Source: Planctomycetaceae bacterium (GTDB taxonomy: Bacteria > Planctomycetota > Planctomycetia > Planctomycetales > Planctomycetaceae). From it: a stretch of 28,476 nucleotides of DNA. This document shows positions 7,265-15,856 of this stretch, one piece after another. The stretch covers positions 1-28,476 of the forward strand of contig DLVV01000423.1 of NCBI GenBank assembly GCA_003445035.1, read 5' to 3'. Position 1 is the stretch's first letter; the number at the start of each line of letters is the position of its first letter. The notes below the pieces were generated by a model that saw only the letters and a program-made list of their open reading frames with translations, ran no database searches and was not told the origin of the DNA. Made by a program: the position numbers and the translations under genes.

Positions 7265-9085
7265 TCAGGGAACCGACGGGTCTCCGATGCCAGCCACGTC
7301 ACTGCCGGGCATCAAATAGGGTTCGACCTGGACAAAATTGAACAACAGTTCCTGCCCGACCGGTCCGGTCGGAACTCCGGGACTGTGCCAGTCGGAGATA
7401 ATCAGCCTGGCGGTGGTTTTCACCGCCTGGAAGACAATGCGGTGGTAACACGGATAGGTCGGCTTGTTGCCGAATTTCTCGGCCGGCCGATGCATCCATG
7501 GCATGTGCATCGTCAGGTTCGGTACTTCCCTGGCATCGGGAACTCGGATCGAGACATTGTGGATCTGCCACCGGTGGAGATTCGCCCGATCGCCGGAATA
7601 CACCCGGACCGAGTAATACCGTCCCGGTTGCAAGTCCTGGATCTCCTGTGAAATCTCGTTGGGCTTGGTGGCGTTCCGAGTGGTCGTCGCAAATCGGTCA
7701 CCGATGCCAACCCGTCCGTGCCGCCCCTGCACATTCAACCCGTACCCTTCAAGTTTCGCCGTCGCGATACTGCCGGCCATGGCCGGGCTGACCGTCCATC
7801 CCTTCAACCCCTCGTCAAAGTCGGGGTTCTTGATATGGGTCAACGTGTACGGATCATCGGTCAGCCGCTCGCGGCTGCCTTCAATCGCGTAATGACGGAA
7901 CAGGCGGGCGCACCACCGCAGGTACTCCTCGTCACACACTGGCGACTGGTAGATCTCGACTCCCCCGGCAGGAGCAAACACCGGATCGGTCGCCAGGGCA
8001 TGAAACTGCAGTTCCTTGAGCACCTTGTAGCTGACATCGGGATAGATGTCATCGTTGTACTTGCTGTCACTGGGCCCGGACATCACGCCGATCGAGTGAA
8101 TGCAGCGTTCGGGAAACCCGGGAAAATACTCCTCAAAACCCTTCACCCAGTTCCGTGCGAACCCGTCCTTGGTCAACTCGGCCAACGTCCTCGCCTCGTA
8201 GGTCTGCTCTTCGAGCACGAAGTAGCAGTTCTGGTCCTTCAGCGGTTCGACGATGCCCCGGATGTCCTTGGCGGTTCCGGCCAGGTACAGGTAGCAGTGC
8301 TTGTGCGGTTTCTCGGCCCGTAACCGCTTCAGCGCAGGCACCCAGGCCGAGAACCGGCCACTGAGCCCCGGATAGAATTCATCGATGATCGTCCCCTTGA
8401 CGCCGGTGGGGTGCTCCATGCAGCCCCCCCAGTGTTCGTAGGCCAATTTCGTCGTCGTCAGTCCGCCGATCCCGCCGGCGATCCTCACGGTGTGCCGACC
8501 GCTGTCCAGCCACTGCTTCATCCATCGAAACCCATCGTAGGTCCCGATCGTGTTGCAGGCGGACAACATGCCGCACCGGGCCAGGAACCGACGGTTGTAC
8601 TCGGGAAATCCGGGCATCGACCGAAAACTGCCCGGAACGCGCTGATACATGATGATCGGGACCTTGCGGACGACCAACGACGCGATGTCCGCATTCTTCG
8701 ACTCGATCTGCAGCGTGTATTCTCCGCGTGGCAGGTGCCGCATCACTTCACGAGTCCTCCGCTCTCTCGAAGAAAACGTGAACAGAGGCATCGACTGCAA
8801 CTTCGCAGCACCTTTTCCGGAAAGCGTCGCCGTGATCACACCACCACGGCCGACCCCTGCGGTTACCCGGAAGAACAGCCACCCGTCGCGAGGCGACTCG
8901 AATCGAAACGCCTGCCGGTGATCATCCGGCAGGTCCTTCACGTCCAGCAGTTGCACGACAAAATTGTTCAGCACTCGAGGTTTCTGGCTCAACGGAACCA
9001 CCGCTGATTCAGCCGACACCTCCGCAACGAACACCAATGTCATCAGCAGCAATGCCGAGAACACGCGAACCACGAAAACAGGCAT
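7265..9085 (-). CDS. Exported protein of unknown function, third gene of the sialidase operon
   Basis: The product is 606 residues with a signal peptide (about 1-25, AEVSA-ES). I do not recognise the family. Residues about 30-135 look like a beta-sandwich domain ending LPRGEYTLQIESKNADI. The middle alternates strands and helices and could be a TIM-barrel-like domain (TVRIAGGIGGL, KGTIIDEFYPGLSGRFSAWVP, HCYLYLAGTAKD, CYFVLEEQTYEA); the acids in IIDEF and VLEEQ are candidate active-site residues. The C-terminal part (from NPDFDEGLKGWTVSP) resembles a galactose-binding-type carbohydrate module. The start at 9085 has an AGGAG site inside the end of the Kelch gene, two bases after that gene's stop, so the two are coupled. 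An uncharacterised glycoside-active enzyme is my best guess. Confidence 0.7.
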   Translation of the reverse strand: MPVFVVRVFSALLLMTLVFVAEVSAESAVVPLSQKPRVLNNFVVQLLDVKDLPDDHRQAFRFESPRDGWLFFRVTAGVGRGGVITATLSGKGAAKLQSMPLFTFSSRERRTREVMRHLPRGEYTLQIESKNADIASLVVRKVPIIMYQRVPGSFRSMPGFPEYNRRFLARCGMLSACNTIGTYDGFRWMKQWLDSGRHTVRIAGGIGGLTTTKLAYEHWGGCMEHPTGVKGTIIDEFYPGLSGRFSAWVPALKRLRAEKPHKHCYLYLAGTAKDIRGIVEPLKDQNCYFVLEEQTYEARTLAELTKDGFARNWVKGFEEYFPGFPERCIHSIGVMSGPSDSKYNDDIYPDVSYKVLKELQFHALATDPVFAPAGGVEIYQSPVCDEEYLRWCARLFRHYAIEGSRERLTDDPYTLTHIKNPDFDEGLKGWTVSPAMAGSIATAKLEGYGLNVQGRHGRVGIGDRFATTTRNATKPNEISQEIQDLQPGRYYSVRVYSGDRANLHRWQIHNVSIRVPDAREVPNLTMHMPWMHRPAEKFGNKPTYPCYHRIVFQAVKTTARLIISDWHSPGVPTGPVGQELLFNFVQVEPYLMPGSDVAGIGDPSVP

Positions 9086-9087
9086 GT

Positions 9088-10389
9088 TCACTCCTGGCCC
9101 ATGCGGCCGCTCCACAAGTCGTTGAAGCCGACCAGGGGTCCCCGTTCATCCGGGCCACTGGTCAGGTCAAGTCCACCGAACAGGTACACGGCATCCCTCA
9201 CCGCCGTCATCGCCGGAACCCGGCGAACACAGGGTCGCACGGCCGTCGGCCCGACCAGCTTGCCGCTGTTGTGCGGTTCGATCAACCGCCAGCGATGGGT
9301 TCTCAGATCCAACTGCCACAGGTCGTTCAACTGGGGGCTGTTTCCCGTCTCGCCACCGAACCCACCAAAAATGTACCAGTGATGCCCGACGCGGGCCTGT
9401 CCCACCCCGTACCGGCCGAAGGGTCGAGTCCCCGGCTCAATCCGCTTGACCTGCCTGGCCAACGCCGTCCAGCGTCCGGTCTTCGGGTCAAACGCCCAGA
9501 GGTCGTTGTAGAACTGGGGCGAACGGTCCTCGGAATCTCGACCGCCCCAGAGGTAGATCCTTCCGTCGTACTCGGTCACCGCGGGACAGTACCTCTTGGC
9601 CGGCCATGGCCGGCGTCGATCCTCCTCCCCCGTGCCGTGAATCGTCCAGCGTTTCGAATCGACATCGAAAGACCAGAGTTGGGGGCTGAGAACCACGCGG
9701 TTGCGGTGGCCTCCCCATCCTCCAAAGAGGAAGATCCTGCGACCGATGACCGCGACTCCCATCGCCGCATCGGCGGCCGGCCGCGCGGCGTCGACCTGGG
9801 CCGGCTTGTTCAGCACTCGGCCGTCATTGGGTTCGAGCAACGTCCATCGCCGCGAGTCCGGCTGATAACTCCACAGATCGTTCAACAGGCGGATCTTCCA
9901 ACCCTTGGCCAGCGAAGTCAGGCCGCCGAAAAGGTAGAACGTTCCGTCGAGTTCGGCCCAGCAGGGCAGCACGCGGCCACCCGGCCGCCTGGCCGAAGGA
10001 TCGAAGTCGGCCTGGCCGTTGTCCGCTTCGAGTTGCTGCCACCGACCTGTAGACAAGTCGAACCGCCACAGGTCATTCAGCGATCCCATCGTCCTCAGAT
10101 CAGCCGGACCGCTCGGCGGCCCGTATCGCGGATAAACTCCACCAAAAAGATACAACGACCGCTTGTACGCCAGCATCCCGTTCCACGGATCACGCGGCAC
10201 GGGCACCCCGGCACTCCCGGGCGCATGGGCCACCAGTTGCTTCCACGACCACGCCGATGTCCCCTCGGCGGCATCAGCCCCGACAGGTGGAAACCCGGTG
10301 ACCCCGCCAACAACCGCTCCGGCGGTCGCGTGCAGCCACCGACGACGCGACAATCGCCGACCGTCCTGGCCGGTCTCTATTTGACCCAC
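9088..10389 (-). CDS. Tat-exported Kelch-repeat beta-propeller
   Basis: The product is 433 residues from a GTG, with a twin-arginine signal (SRRRWLHATAGAVVGGVTG, about 14-32). Six Kelch repeats are visible through their di-glycine strands: YLFGGV, YLFGGL, FLFGGW, YLWGGR, YIFGGF and YLFGGL, each followed by NDLW or a similar segment and a W near the blade end. That fits a complete six-bladed propeller. It overlaps the end of the sialidase gene by 13 bases with a GAGGTG ribosome site inside that gene. Periplasmic six-bladed Kelch proteins include N-acetylneuraminate mutarotase (NanM), so a role on released sialic acid is possible, but Kelch propellers serve many roles and I cannot identify NanM catalytic residues here. 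Confidence 0.8.
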   Translation of the reverse strand: MGQIETGQDGRRLSRRRWLHATAGAVVGGVTGFPPVGADAAEGTSAWSWKQLVAHAPGSAGVPVPRDPWNGMLAYKRSLYLFGGVYPRYGPPSGPADLRTMGSLNDLWRFDLSTGRWQQLEADNGQADFDPSARRPGGRVLPCWAELDGTFYLFGGLTSLAKGWKIRLLNDLWSYQPDSRRWTLLEPNDGRVLNKPAQVDAARPAADAAMGVAVIGRRIFLFGGWGGHRNRVVLSPQLWSFDVDSKRWTIHGTGEEDRRRPWPAKRYCPAVTEYDGRIYLWGGRDSEDRSPQFYNDLWAFDPKTGRWTALARQVKRIEPGTRPFGRYGVGQARVGHHWYIFGGFGGETGNSPQLNDLWQLDLRTHRWRLIEPHNSGKLVGPTAVRPCVRRVPAMTAVRDAVYLFGGLDLTSGPDERGPLVGFNDLWSGRMGQE

Positions 10390-11561
10390 GCCGGCACCTC
10401 GCCGTCACCGGTGCTTTTGCCTTCGAGGACCCAGGCCAGATTGAACCGTGCCATGGTCGACCCCCCGTTGCCCTCGAAATGCAGGAAGGCGGTCCCCTCG
10501 GTTGAGGTCCCGGGCCTGCCGGCGGTGACCGACGAATAGGCGAAACGGCCGGCTTCGACCTGCCGCTTGATCGGCCATCTCTTCCCTCCGTCGAAACTCG
10601 CCCACACCGTCCCGTGATCCCGCCCGGTCGGGCTGTCGCAGTTGGTGTAGAGCAGGATGTCCCGTCCGACCACCGGCAACCGGACCAGCCCAGCCATGCA
10701 ACCGTAATTGGAGTTCTGCGGCCCGTCGGGGAGGATCTTGACGAATGTCAGCCCCTTCCAGGTCGCCCCTCCATCGTCGCTCAAGGCCGACCATCGACGA
10801 CGCGGATTCTTACCCTCGGGAGCCCAATGACGCCGCGAGTTGTAGTAGATCCGTCCGTCGGAGAGTTCGGCGACCGTCGCTTCGCCGGTCCCCATGGCCG
10901 GGAAGGGAGCACTCGTCTGCCAGGTCTTGCCACCATCGTCGCTGAAGACCGCGTTGGTGTAGTGGTTGGGCCACCGTGCCCGCTCGTTCTTTCCGGCGTA
11001 CCAGCGAGACGGCCTCAGCAAACGCCCCTTGTGCTTGCCTCGACGCAGAGTGATTCCATGCTCGTTCATGTGCATCGCCGGCACATTCCCCTTGGGATCG
11101 GGCTTGATCACCGCCTGGACCTTCGACCAGGTTTTTCCGTGGTCCTTACTGCGGAACACTTCCAACGGGGCGGGGGGGTGTTGTTTCTCGGCAAAGGCGA
11201 TGATGTGACCGGTGGACTCATCGACGGTCAGTCCGCCGCTCTGGAGTGCCGGATTGGCGATCGTGATCTCTTTGCCCCACGTTTTACCACCGTCCTCGCT
11301 TCGCTTCACCCGCAGGCTCCGACTGCCCCAACTGGCCACCACGGTGCCGTCGACAGCCACCACCACGTTGGGAAATCGTTCGCCGGTGAAGACCCTGCCC
11401 ATCTCCAGCCGGGCCTTGCCCAGGTGCGGCTTCAGGCCCGCTTCGGAGTTGTGACCAGCCGCGGTCTTGGAGACGGCCTTCTCCGCCAGCGCCGCCGACG
11501 CGTTCAGAAGAAGAACTCCGGAGAACAGGACAGACAACAGGATGCTGCGGACGGTGTTCAT
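10377..11561 (-). CDS. Exported GH33-type exo-alpha-sialidase
   Basis: The product is 394 residues with a signal peptide (1-26, cleaved at ALA-EK). It shows a near-complete sialidase signature. ERFP (61-64) stands for the usual RIP motif and gives the first Arg of the triad (62). Five Asp-box strands follow (SEDGGKTW, SKDHGKTW, SDDGGKTW, SDDGGATW, SFDGGKRW). GEATVAELSDGRIYYNSRR supplies Glu228 and Arg243/244. R314 lies in SPTGRDHG. FAYSSV (Tyr342) with HFEG (Glu363) matches the nucleophile pair. Sialidases release terminal sialic acid from glycans, here outside the cytoplasm. It is the first gene of a three-gene operon. No clear ribosome site precedes the ATG, but the signal peptide fixes the start. 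Confidence 0.83.
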   Translation of the reverse strand: MNTVRSILLSVLFSGVLLLNASAALAEKAVSKTAAGHNSEAGLKPHLGKARLEMGRVFTGERFPNVVVAVDGTVVASWGSRSLRVKRSEDGGKTWGKEITIANPALQSGGLTVDESTGHIIAFAEKQHPPAPLEVFRSKDHGKTWSKVQAVIKPDPKGNVPAMHMNEHGITLRRGKHKGRLLRPSRWYAGKNERARWPNHYTNAVFSDDGGKTWQTSAPFPAMGTGEATVAELSDGRIYYNSRRHWAPEGKNPRRRWSALSDDGGATWKGLTFVKILPDGPQNSNYGCMAGLVRLPVVGRDILLYTNCDSPTGRDHGTVWASFDGGKRWPIKRQVEAGRFAYSSVTAGRPGTSTEGTAFLHFEGNGGSTMARFNLAWVLEGKSTGDGEVPAWVK

Positions 11562-11651
11562 GATGATCGGTTGTGTCCGTGGAGGATGTGGATCGAGGTG
11601 ATGTCCCGGCGGTCATTCCGTGAAACCGAGTCGACGCCACAACGAGGATCC

Positions 11652-11666
11652 CGGTCGCAGCGACCG
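11652..11666. repeat. Short inverted repeat between the esterase and sialidase genes
   Basis: CGGTCG (11652-11657) and CGACCG (11661-11666) form a 6-bp stem with a 3-base loop in the 175-base gap between two minus-strand genes. No T-run follows on either strand, so it is not a standard terminator. It could be a leader hairpin or an operator for the sialidase operon, or chance in GC-rich DNA. Confidence 0.25.
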
Positions 11667-11736
11667 CAACAGTATGTCAGGTTTCTGCGGCCTAGTCTCA
11701 TCAACCGCCGATGGCCGTGACGACCGGAGGACTTCG

Positions 11737-13542
11737 CTACGGATCCGGCAACGTCCAGCGAAGATCGCGGAATCGTGGCCGTGACCCCGACCACCTCTTG
11801 CTGCCAACCAAACGGCCGTCGCGGCTGTCGAAATAGGCTCGGAAGCCCAACTGGTCAGCATGGTCCCACGAAGCCAATGTCGACTTGCCGTCCGGGGTGT
11901 TGAACGCCGACACCGGCAATATCACGGGTTGCCAGCGATCACCACCGTCCAGATCGACCACGGCCACCGTGTCACGCTGACGACCGCGATATCCGCGAAA
12001 GACGTTCTCATTGACGACCACCACCAGCCTGTTCGCCCGGCTCACCTTCACATCAAACGTCAACCGGGCCCCCGTCGGTCCTCGCCACTTGGGATCGGTG
12101 ATCTTCCTTGTCCAGAACTGCCAGTGATGGGGATTGTCGGCCGAAAGCAGATACCAGTCCTGGAAACCCCGCGAGAAGTCATCGATCTGTGACGACACCC
12201 GGTCGGTTGCCGAGGCGCCTCCGACAGACAGATCCTCGGGCGCGGCCGTGTGCAGCATCCCCGTGATGCCGAGGGTCGATGTCGGCCGTGCAAACTGGAC
12301 CGCTTCAGGCCGCTTTAGCCGGTAGTGCACGTTGGCCACGGCGAACAGGGGCTGTTCGGCAGACAGGATCGGCAATTCCGCCGTCCACCTGTTGCCGTTT
12401 CTTCCCACCGATGCCGTTCGCCAGAAGCGAGCCTGCGGGTCGGGGTCGACCGAGTAGAGGATGTGCACACGATCGATCGGATGAGACGGATCGGGCGTGA
12501 CCGACAGGCGGGGAACCCCCTTCACGCTCAGCCGCGAAACCGGCGTGTCCGGAAAGCGAAACGTCCCCTTCAGGTGCTGGTCGATCCACAACGGACAGGC
12601 AACGGCAAACGCGGGCGTGAACCGGTGATTCAGGTGAACGGCAAAGGCGTAACGGACCTGGGACGAGGGGATCAGCCGACCGGTGCGGAACGTGTCGTCC
12701 ATAATGCCGTGGAAATCGTTGGTGGCCCCCAGCCAGAGCAGGGGAGCCTTGATGTGCGATGCGTACGACTGAAATCCCAGCGTGGCACGAAACAGTCCGA
12801 CGTCCCCCCTGGGAACCCGAGGCCGCTGCTGGGGAAGCAACGCCCACCGCATCGTGCGAAACCCCTGTCCGCCGGCCGAGGGCACCGCAACCCGGACCCG
12901 CCGATCGGTCCCGGCAACGTAGACCGTCAGGTTGCCGCCCATCGAGTGTCCATAAACCCCCAGTCGGTTCGCATTGACCTCGGGTTGACGCTCGAGAAAC
13001 GTCAGCCCACGTCGGGCCGCCAGGGTCAGCAGGTACCAGTTGTTGTTGCGAGGCGATTCGACCGGATCCAGGAACTTCTCACCGGGTTTCAGGTTGAAAT
13101 ACCCCGGCACGTTCTTTTGCGTGGGGTCGACGGCTCCCCAGTCGGTGTTCGGATCGCCCGGCCGGGCCTGCTCCATCTCGCGCCCACCCCAGTTGATCGA
13201 CAGGCAGGCGTAACCCCGTCCCGCGTAGTACTTCACCTCGTGCAGAAAAGCCCGCTGACCACCACCATGAAGATGCAGCAACCCGGGCAGATCTCGGCCC
13301 GATTTCGGAAAGGCATAAAACCCCGCCAACCGGGCCTTGCGATTCTTGAACGTGCCGACGTGGAAAGTGACGTAGCGAAGACGGAGGCCGTCTTCTTCCC
13401 ATTCGCGGACCACGCGGGTCTCGAGCGGATCAGCCGTCGGATCGAAGTCCGCGGCCATCTCGGCCACGGTCTTCGGCACGGACTCTTCAGCCCATCCGAT
13501 CGCCGGCACCACCCCTAGCAGCAACAGAACCAGGACTCTCAC
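11737..13542 (-). CDS. Exported alpha/beta-hydrolase (acetyl-xylan-esterase-like) with C-terminal beta domain
   Basis: The product is 601 residues from a GTG, with a signal peptide (1-18). Residues about 50-330 are an alpha/beta hydrolase: oxyanion loop LLHLHGGGQRAF (88-99), nucleophile elbow GVYGHSMGGN with Ser200, a candidate acid Asp276 in GATNDFHG, and a candidate base His306 in LNHRFTP. The layout resembles acetyl-xylan esterase or dienelactone-hydrolase families. After a linker domain (about 340-430), residues about 455-600 (SSQIDDFSRGFQDWYLLSAD onward) look like a CIA30 or galactose-binding beta sandwich, possibly for glycan binding. It probably removes acyl groups from polysaccharides, which would fit the neighbouring glycosidases. 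The GTG has a TGAGG site about 9 bases upstream. Confidence 0.8.
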   Translation of the reverse strand: MRVLVLLLLGVVPAIGWAEESVPKTVAEMAADFDPTADPLETRVVREWEEDGLRLRYVTFHVGTFKNRKARLAGFYAFPKSGRDLPGLLHLHGGGQRAFLHEVKYYAGRGYACLSINWGGREMEQARPGDPNTDWGAVDPTQKNVPGYFNLKPGEKFLDPVESPRNNNWYLLTLAARRGLTFLERQPEVNANRLGVYGHSMGGNLTVYVAGTDRRVRVAVPSAGGQGFRTMRWALLPQQRPRVPRGDVGLFRATLGFQSYASHIKAPLLWLGATNDFHGIMDDTFRTGRLIPSSQVRYAFAVHLNHRFTPAFAVACPLWIDQHLKGTFRFPDTPVSRLSVKGVPRLSVTPDPSHPIDRVHILYSVDPDPQARFWRTASVGRNGNRWTAELPILSAEQPLFAVANVHYRLKRPEAVQFARPTSTLGITGMLHTAAPEDLSVGGASATDRVSSQIDDFSRGFQDWYLLSADNPHHWQFWTRKITDPKWRGPTGARLTFDVKVSRANRLVVVVNENVFRGYRGRQRDTVAVVDLDGGDRWQPVILPVSAFNTPDGKSTLASWDHADQLGFRAYFDSRDGRLVGSKRWSGSRPRFRDLRWTLPDP

Positions 13543-13678
13543 GTGCCGAACCTCAGTGAAAACCGTTCGGGATCCTTCGGCTCGCGGTTTCTTCTCCAGC
13601 CGAGAGATCGATCACATCGGCGAGCTTGTCCACCATCGGAAATCTCGACTTTCATGTGGGCGAGGCCAGGCTGACGGT

Positions 13679-13706
13679 TTGCCTGCGTCCTCGACCCCAG
13701 TCTAAT
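13679..13706 (+). promoter_or_regulatory. Candidate sigma-70-type promoter of the Rid-family gene
   Basis: TTGCCT (13679-13684) and TCTAAT (13701-13706) are separated by 16 bases and match the consensus at 4 and 5 of 6 positions. They lie 46 bases before the ATG, in the divergent gap between the esterase and Rid genes. This is the best promoter match I found in the window. Confidence 0.45.
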
Positions 13707-13752
13707 CGGGAGCAGTCCGATTCTCTCTACCACCCGACCGCCAGAGGCAACC

Positions 13753-14139
13753 ATGGCCCCGCAACGACTCGGCTTCGAAGACATCTACCCGTCCGGACCT
13801 CACTACAGTCGCGGAGTCCGTGCCGGCAACACGCTCTACCTCGCCGGCTGCACTGCCAACAGTTCACCAGCCGAGAACGGCAGCTCGATGGAACAACTCG
13901 ACGCGATCCTCGATCGGCTGGTCCGGATGGTCGAAGCCGAGGGGGGACGAGCCGCTGACATCGTCAAGCTGAGCACTTACGTGGCCAATCCCGGTGACTG
14001 GTTCCCCTTCGACGGAGACCAGGTCGAGATCTTCCACAAGCACTTCGGCGAGGACTACCCGGTCAACACGATCGTCGGCGTCGAATTCCTGACACCCAAC
14101 GTGCTGCTGGAAATCGATGCGATCGCGGTACTGGACTAG
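13753..14139 (+). CDS. Rid-family (YjgF/YER057c/UK114) protein lacking the catalytic arginine
   Basis: At 128 residues it has the normal length for the family. It shows the hallmark segments GNTLYLAGCTA, a helix with LVRMVEAEGGRAADIVKLSTYV, and the C-terminal VLLEIDAIAV. RidA proteins are trimeric cytoplasmic enzymes that hydrolyse reactive enamines and imines. In RidA an Arg at position 105 binds the substrate carboxylate (context PARS); here the equivalent is Asn105 in YPVNTIVGV, while Glu120 is kept. This places it with the Rid subgroups that lack the Arg, whose reactions are mostly unknown. An AGAGG site lies just before the ATG. Its stop overlaps that of the convergent GHL10-like gene inside a palindromic CTAG. 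Confidence 0.85.
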   Translation: MAPQRLGFEDIYPSGPHYSRGVRAGNTLYLAGCTANSSPAENGSSMEQLDAILDRLVRMVEAEGGRAADIVKLSTYVANPGDWFPFDGDQVEIFHKHFGEDYPVNTIVGVEFLTPNVLLEIDAIAVLD

Positions 14140-15764
14140 CGACCCGCCGCAGCGTGCTTCACCGACACCACGAAGTCGAAACCGGTTATCAACTTGTCCC
14201 CTTGGCCCGAATCGTGAGCCAGGACGACCTTCAGCAGGTTGACCCCGGGCTTGAGCCATGAGTGCTTCAAGCGGAAGACGTATCGGTGGAAGGGGCCGCA
14301 GGGACGTCCCTCCCTGGGGTTCTGGCCATCCGCATCGAACGTTCGCTTGACGGTGGCCGAGGGAATCACGTTCCCGTTGATTTCAAGAGCCAAGCGGTCG
14401 CCGTCAGACTGGCCCCGTGACTTGAACTGCATTGTCAGGGTACGGGCGGGTTTCGGGCTGGTCTCGAACAGACGGATGCCGGTGACATCCCCCTTGGCTC
14501 CGTCCTTGCGTTCGAAAGCGATCCGCTGGGCCTTCGCCACACCGCTTTCAGAATAGATCTGCCAGAGGGGATAGAAGAGATACTGTCGCGACCGGGCATC
14601 CAAACCGTCGGGATTCTTCAACTCGGTCAACCAGCCCAGCGTTTTGGGCCAACCGTCGGCCAGGCCTCGTGAGTCTCCGCCGTCAGTCCATCGCCGCCAG
14701 TTGTACTGGTAGTTGTAGGTCGAGAGTCCGGCCGCACCACTGGCATAGAACCCACGGGCCAACGCCCGGTAATGCGGCCGGGTGATGTTTTCGGGATGAT
14801 TCACCTGGATCAACGGGTGAATCGTCGGGTAGACCTTGCAGCCGGTCCCCTGGCAAAGGGCCACGTACTGGTCGACGGCGATGTTGAAGTCCGAGAAGAA
14901 GAAGTCCGACGGACAGATGTAGTCGACCAGACGCTCCTGGATCCAAGCTTTCACGTCGAATCCCAGGCGGCGGCATTCGGTCAGCGTCTGGGGAATCCGC
15001 GCCGACAACAGCAACTTCTTACGGCCGCGTTTCTTCGCCGCCCCATCGACCAACGACCGAATCTTGCGGGTCATGTCGGTCAACAACGGCGCGTTCTTGA
15101 CCGCTTCGTTGCTGTCAAACATGTGACACCATCGCATGTAGTCCAGTTCGATTCCGTCGACGTCATACCGCTGGAGCACCTCGGCAACGAAAGCCACGAC
15201 CTTGTCCCGCACCCTGGCGTGCTTGTAGTCCAGTGCGCCGGGATACCCGTCGAGCCGCAACTCGGGATTCTCGACGTAGAACGTGGCCTTCCGTGCGATC
15301 CCGTGACGGTCGTTCATCCGCAAGCAGACCAGGAACTGCATGCCGTGCTTGCGGCACCGATCTCGCAGGATCTTGACCTGGTCAAATCCGGCTTCATGCA
15401 AGGCACCGAAACCGGGAGAAATCTCGCGGATCCGTGCGTCGTAGCCAGCTGCCTGGAATCCCGGAGCCGGAGAATCGAACCGGGCCCACGCGCAGTAGAC
15501 GAACCGATCAATGCCGGCCCGTGCGTGCTCGTCGACACCATCCTCGATCACCTTGCGGACCGTTGCCGCGTCCAGCGACAGCTTCATCCGCTTTCGCATC
15601 ATCAACTGCGACCGCCACATGCTCTGCTCGTCCCAGTTGATCATCACCTTCACCGACCGCTCGACCGGATCGGGCTCGACCGCGGTCGACGTAGAACCGA
15701 CCAACAGCAGGCAGGCAGTCAGCGCCACCAGGAAACCATCGAAGTTCCTCAGATCATTTCGCAT
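14136..15764 (-). CDS. Exported GHL10-like (DUF4015-type) glycoside hydrolase
   Basis: The product is 542 residues from the ATG at 15764. A second ATG at 15770 is in frame, but the GGATGG ribosome site sits 7 bases from 15764 and only 1 from 15770. A signal peptide covers about 1-29. The catalytic barrel of about 370 residues has the GHL10 signature VDGIELDYMRW near 202-212, preceded by HGMQFLVCLRMND and followed by LLLSARIPQT, VDYICPSDFFFSD and CKVYPTIHPLIQV. The last 130 residues (from GVAKAQRIAFERKDG) form a beta domain that may bind carbohydrate. GHL10-type enzymes cut bacterial or algal glycans; the substrate here is unknown. It lies downstream of the epoxide-hydrolase-like gene on the same strand, 92 bases away. 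Confidence 0.78.
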   Translation of the reverse strand: MRNDLRNFDGFLVALTACLLLVGSTSTAVEPDPVERSVKVMINWDEQSMWRSQLMMRKRMKLSLDAATVRKVIEDGVDEHARAGIDRFVYCAWARFDSPAPGFQAAGYDARIREISPGFGALHEAGFDQVKILRDRCRKHGMQFLVCLRMNDRHGIARKATFYVENPELRLDGYPGALDYKHARVRDKVVAFVAEVLQRYDVDGIELDYMRWCHMFDSNEAVKNAPLLTDMTRKIRSLVDGAAKKRGRKKLLLSARIPQTLTECRRLGFDVKAWIQERLVDYICPSDFFFSDFNIAVDQYVALCQGTGCKVYPTIHPLIQVNHPENITRPHYRALARGFYASGAAGLSTYNYQYNWRRWTDGGDSRGLADGWPKTLGWLTELKNPDGLDARSRQYLFYPLWQIYSESGVAKAQRIAFERKDGAKGDVTGIRLFETSPKPARTLTMQFKSRGQSDGDRLALEINGNVIPSATVKRTFDADGQNPREGRPCGPFHRYVFRLKHSWLKPGVNLLKVVLAHDSGQGDKLITGFDFVVSVKHAAAGR

Positions 15765-15856
15765 GATCATTCCATCCGAATTCGTGTCGTGGGCCCAATG
15801 CAGAATCCACTGGCACTATGCGAGTGTCGGCAACGCAACTCAAGCCAGGGAACGAT

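Noticed and set aside
9037..10539. 500-codon plus-strand ORF opposite the Kelch gene
   Set aside because: Antisense shadow of a clear six-repeat Kelch protein. The product is Pro/Arg-rich with no recognisable fold.
12325..13518. 397-codon plus-strand ORF opposite the esterase gene
   Set aside because: The minus frame carries the GHSMGG elbow and signal peptide; the plus frame has only low-complexity Arg/Gln-rich sequence.
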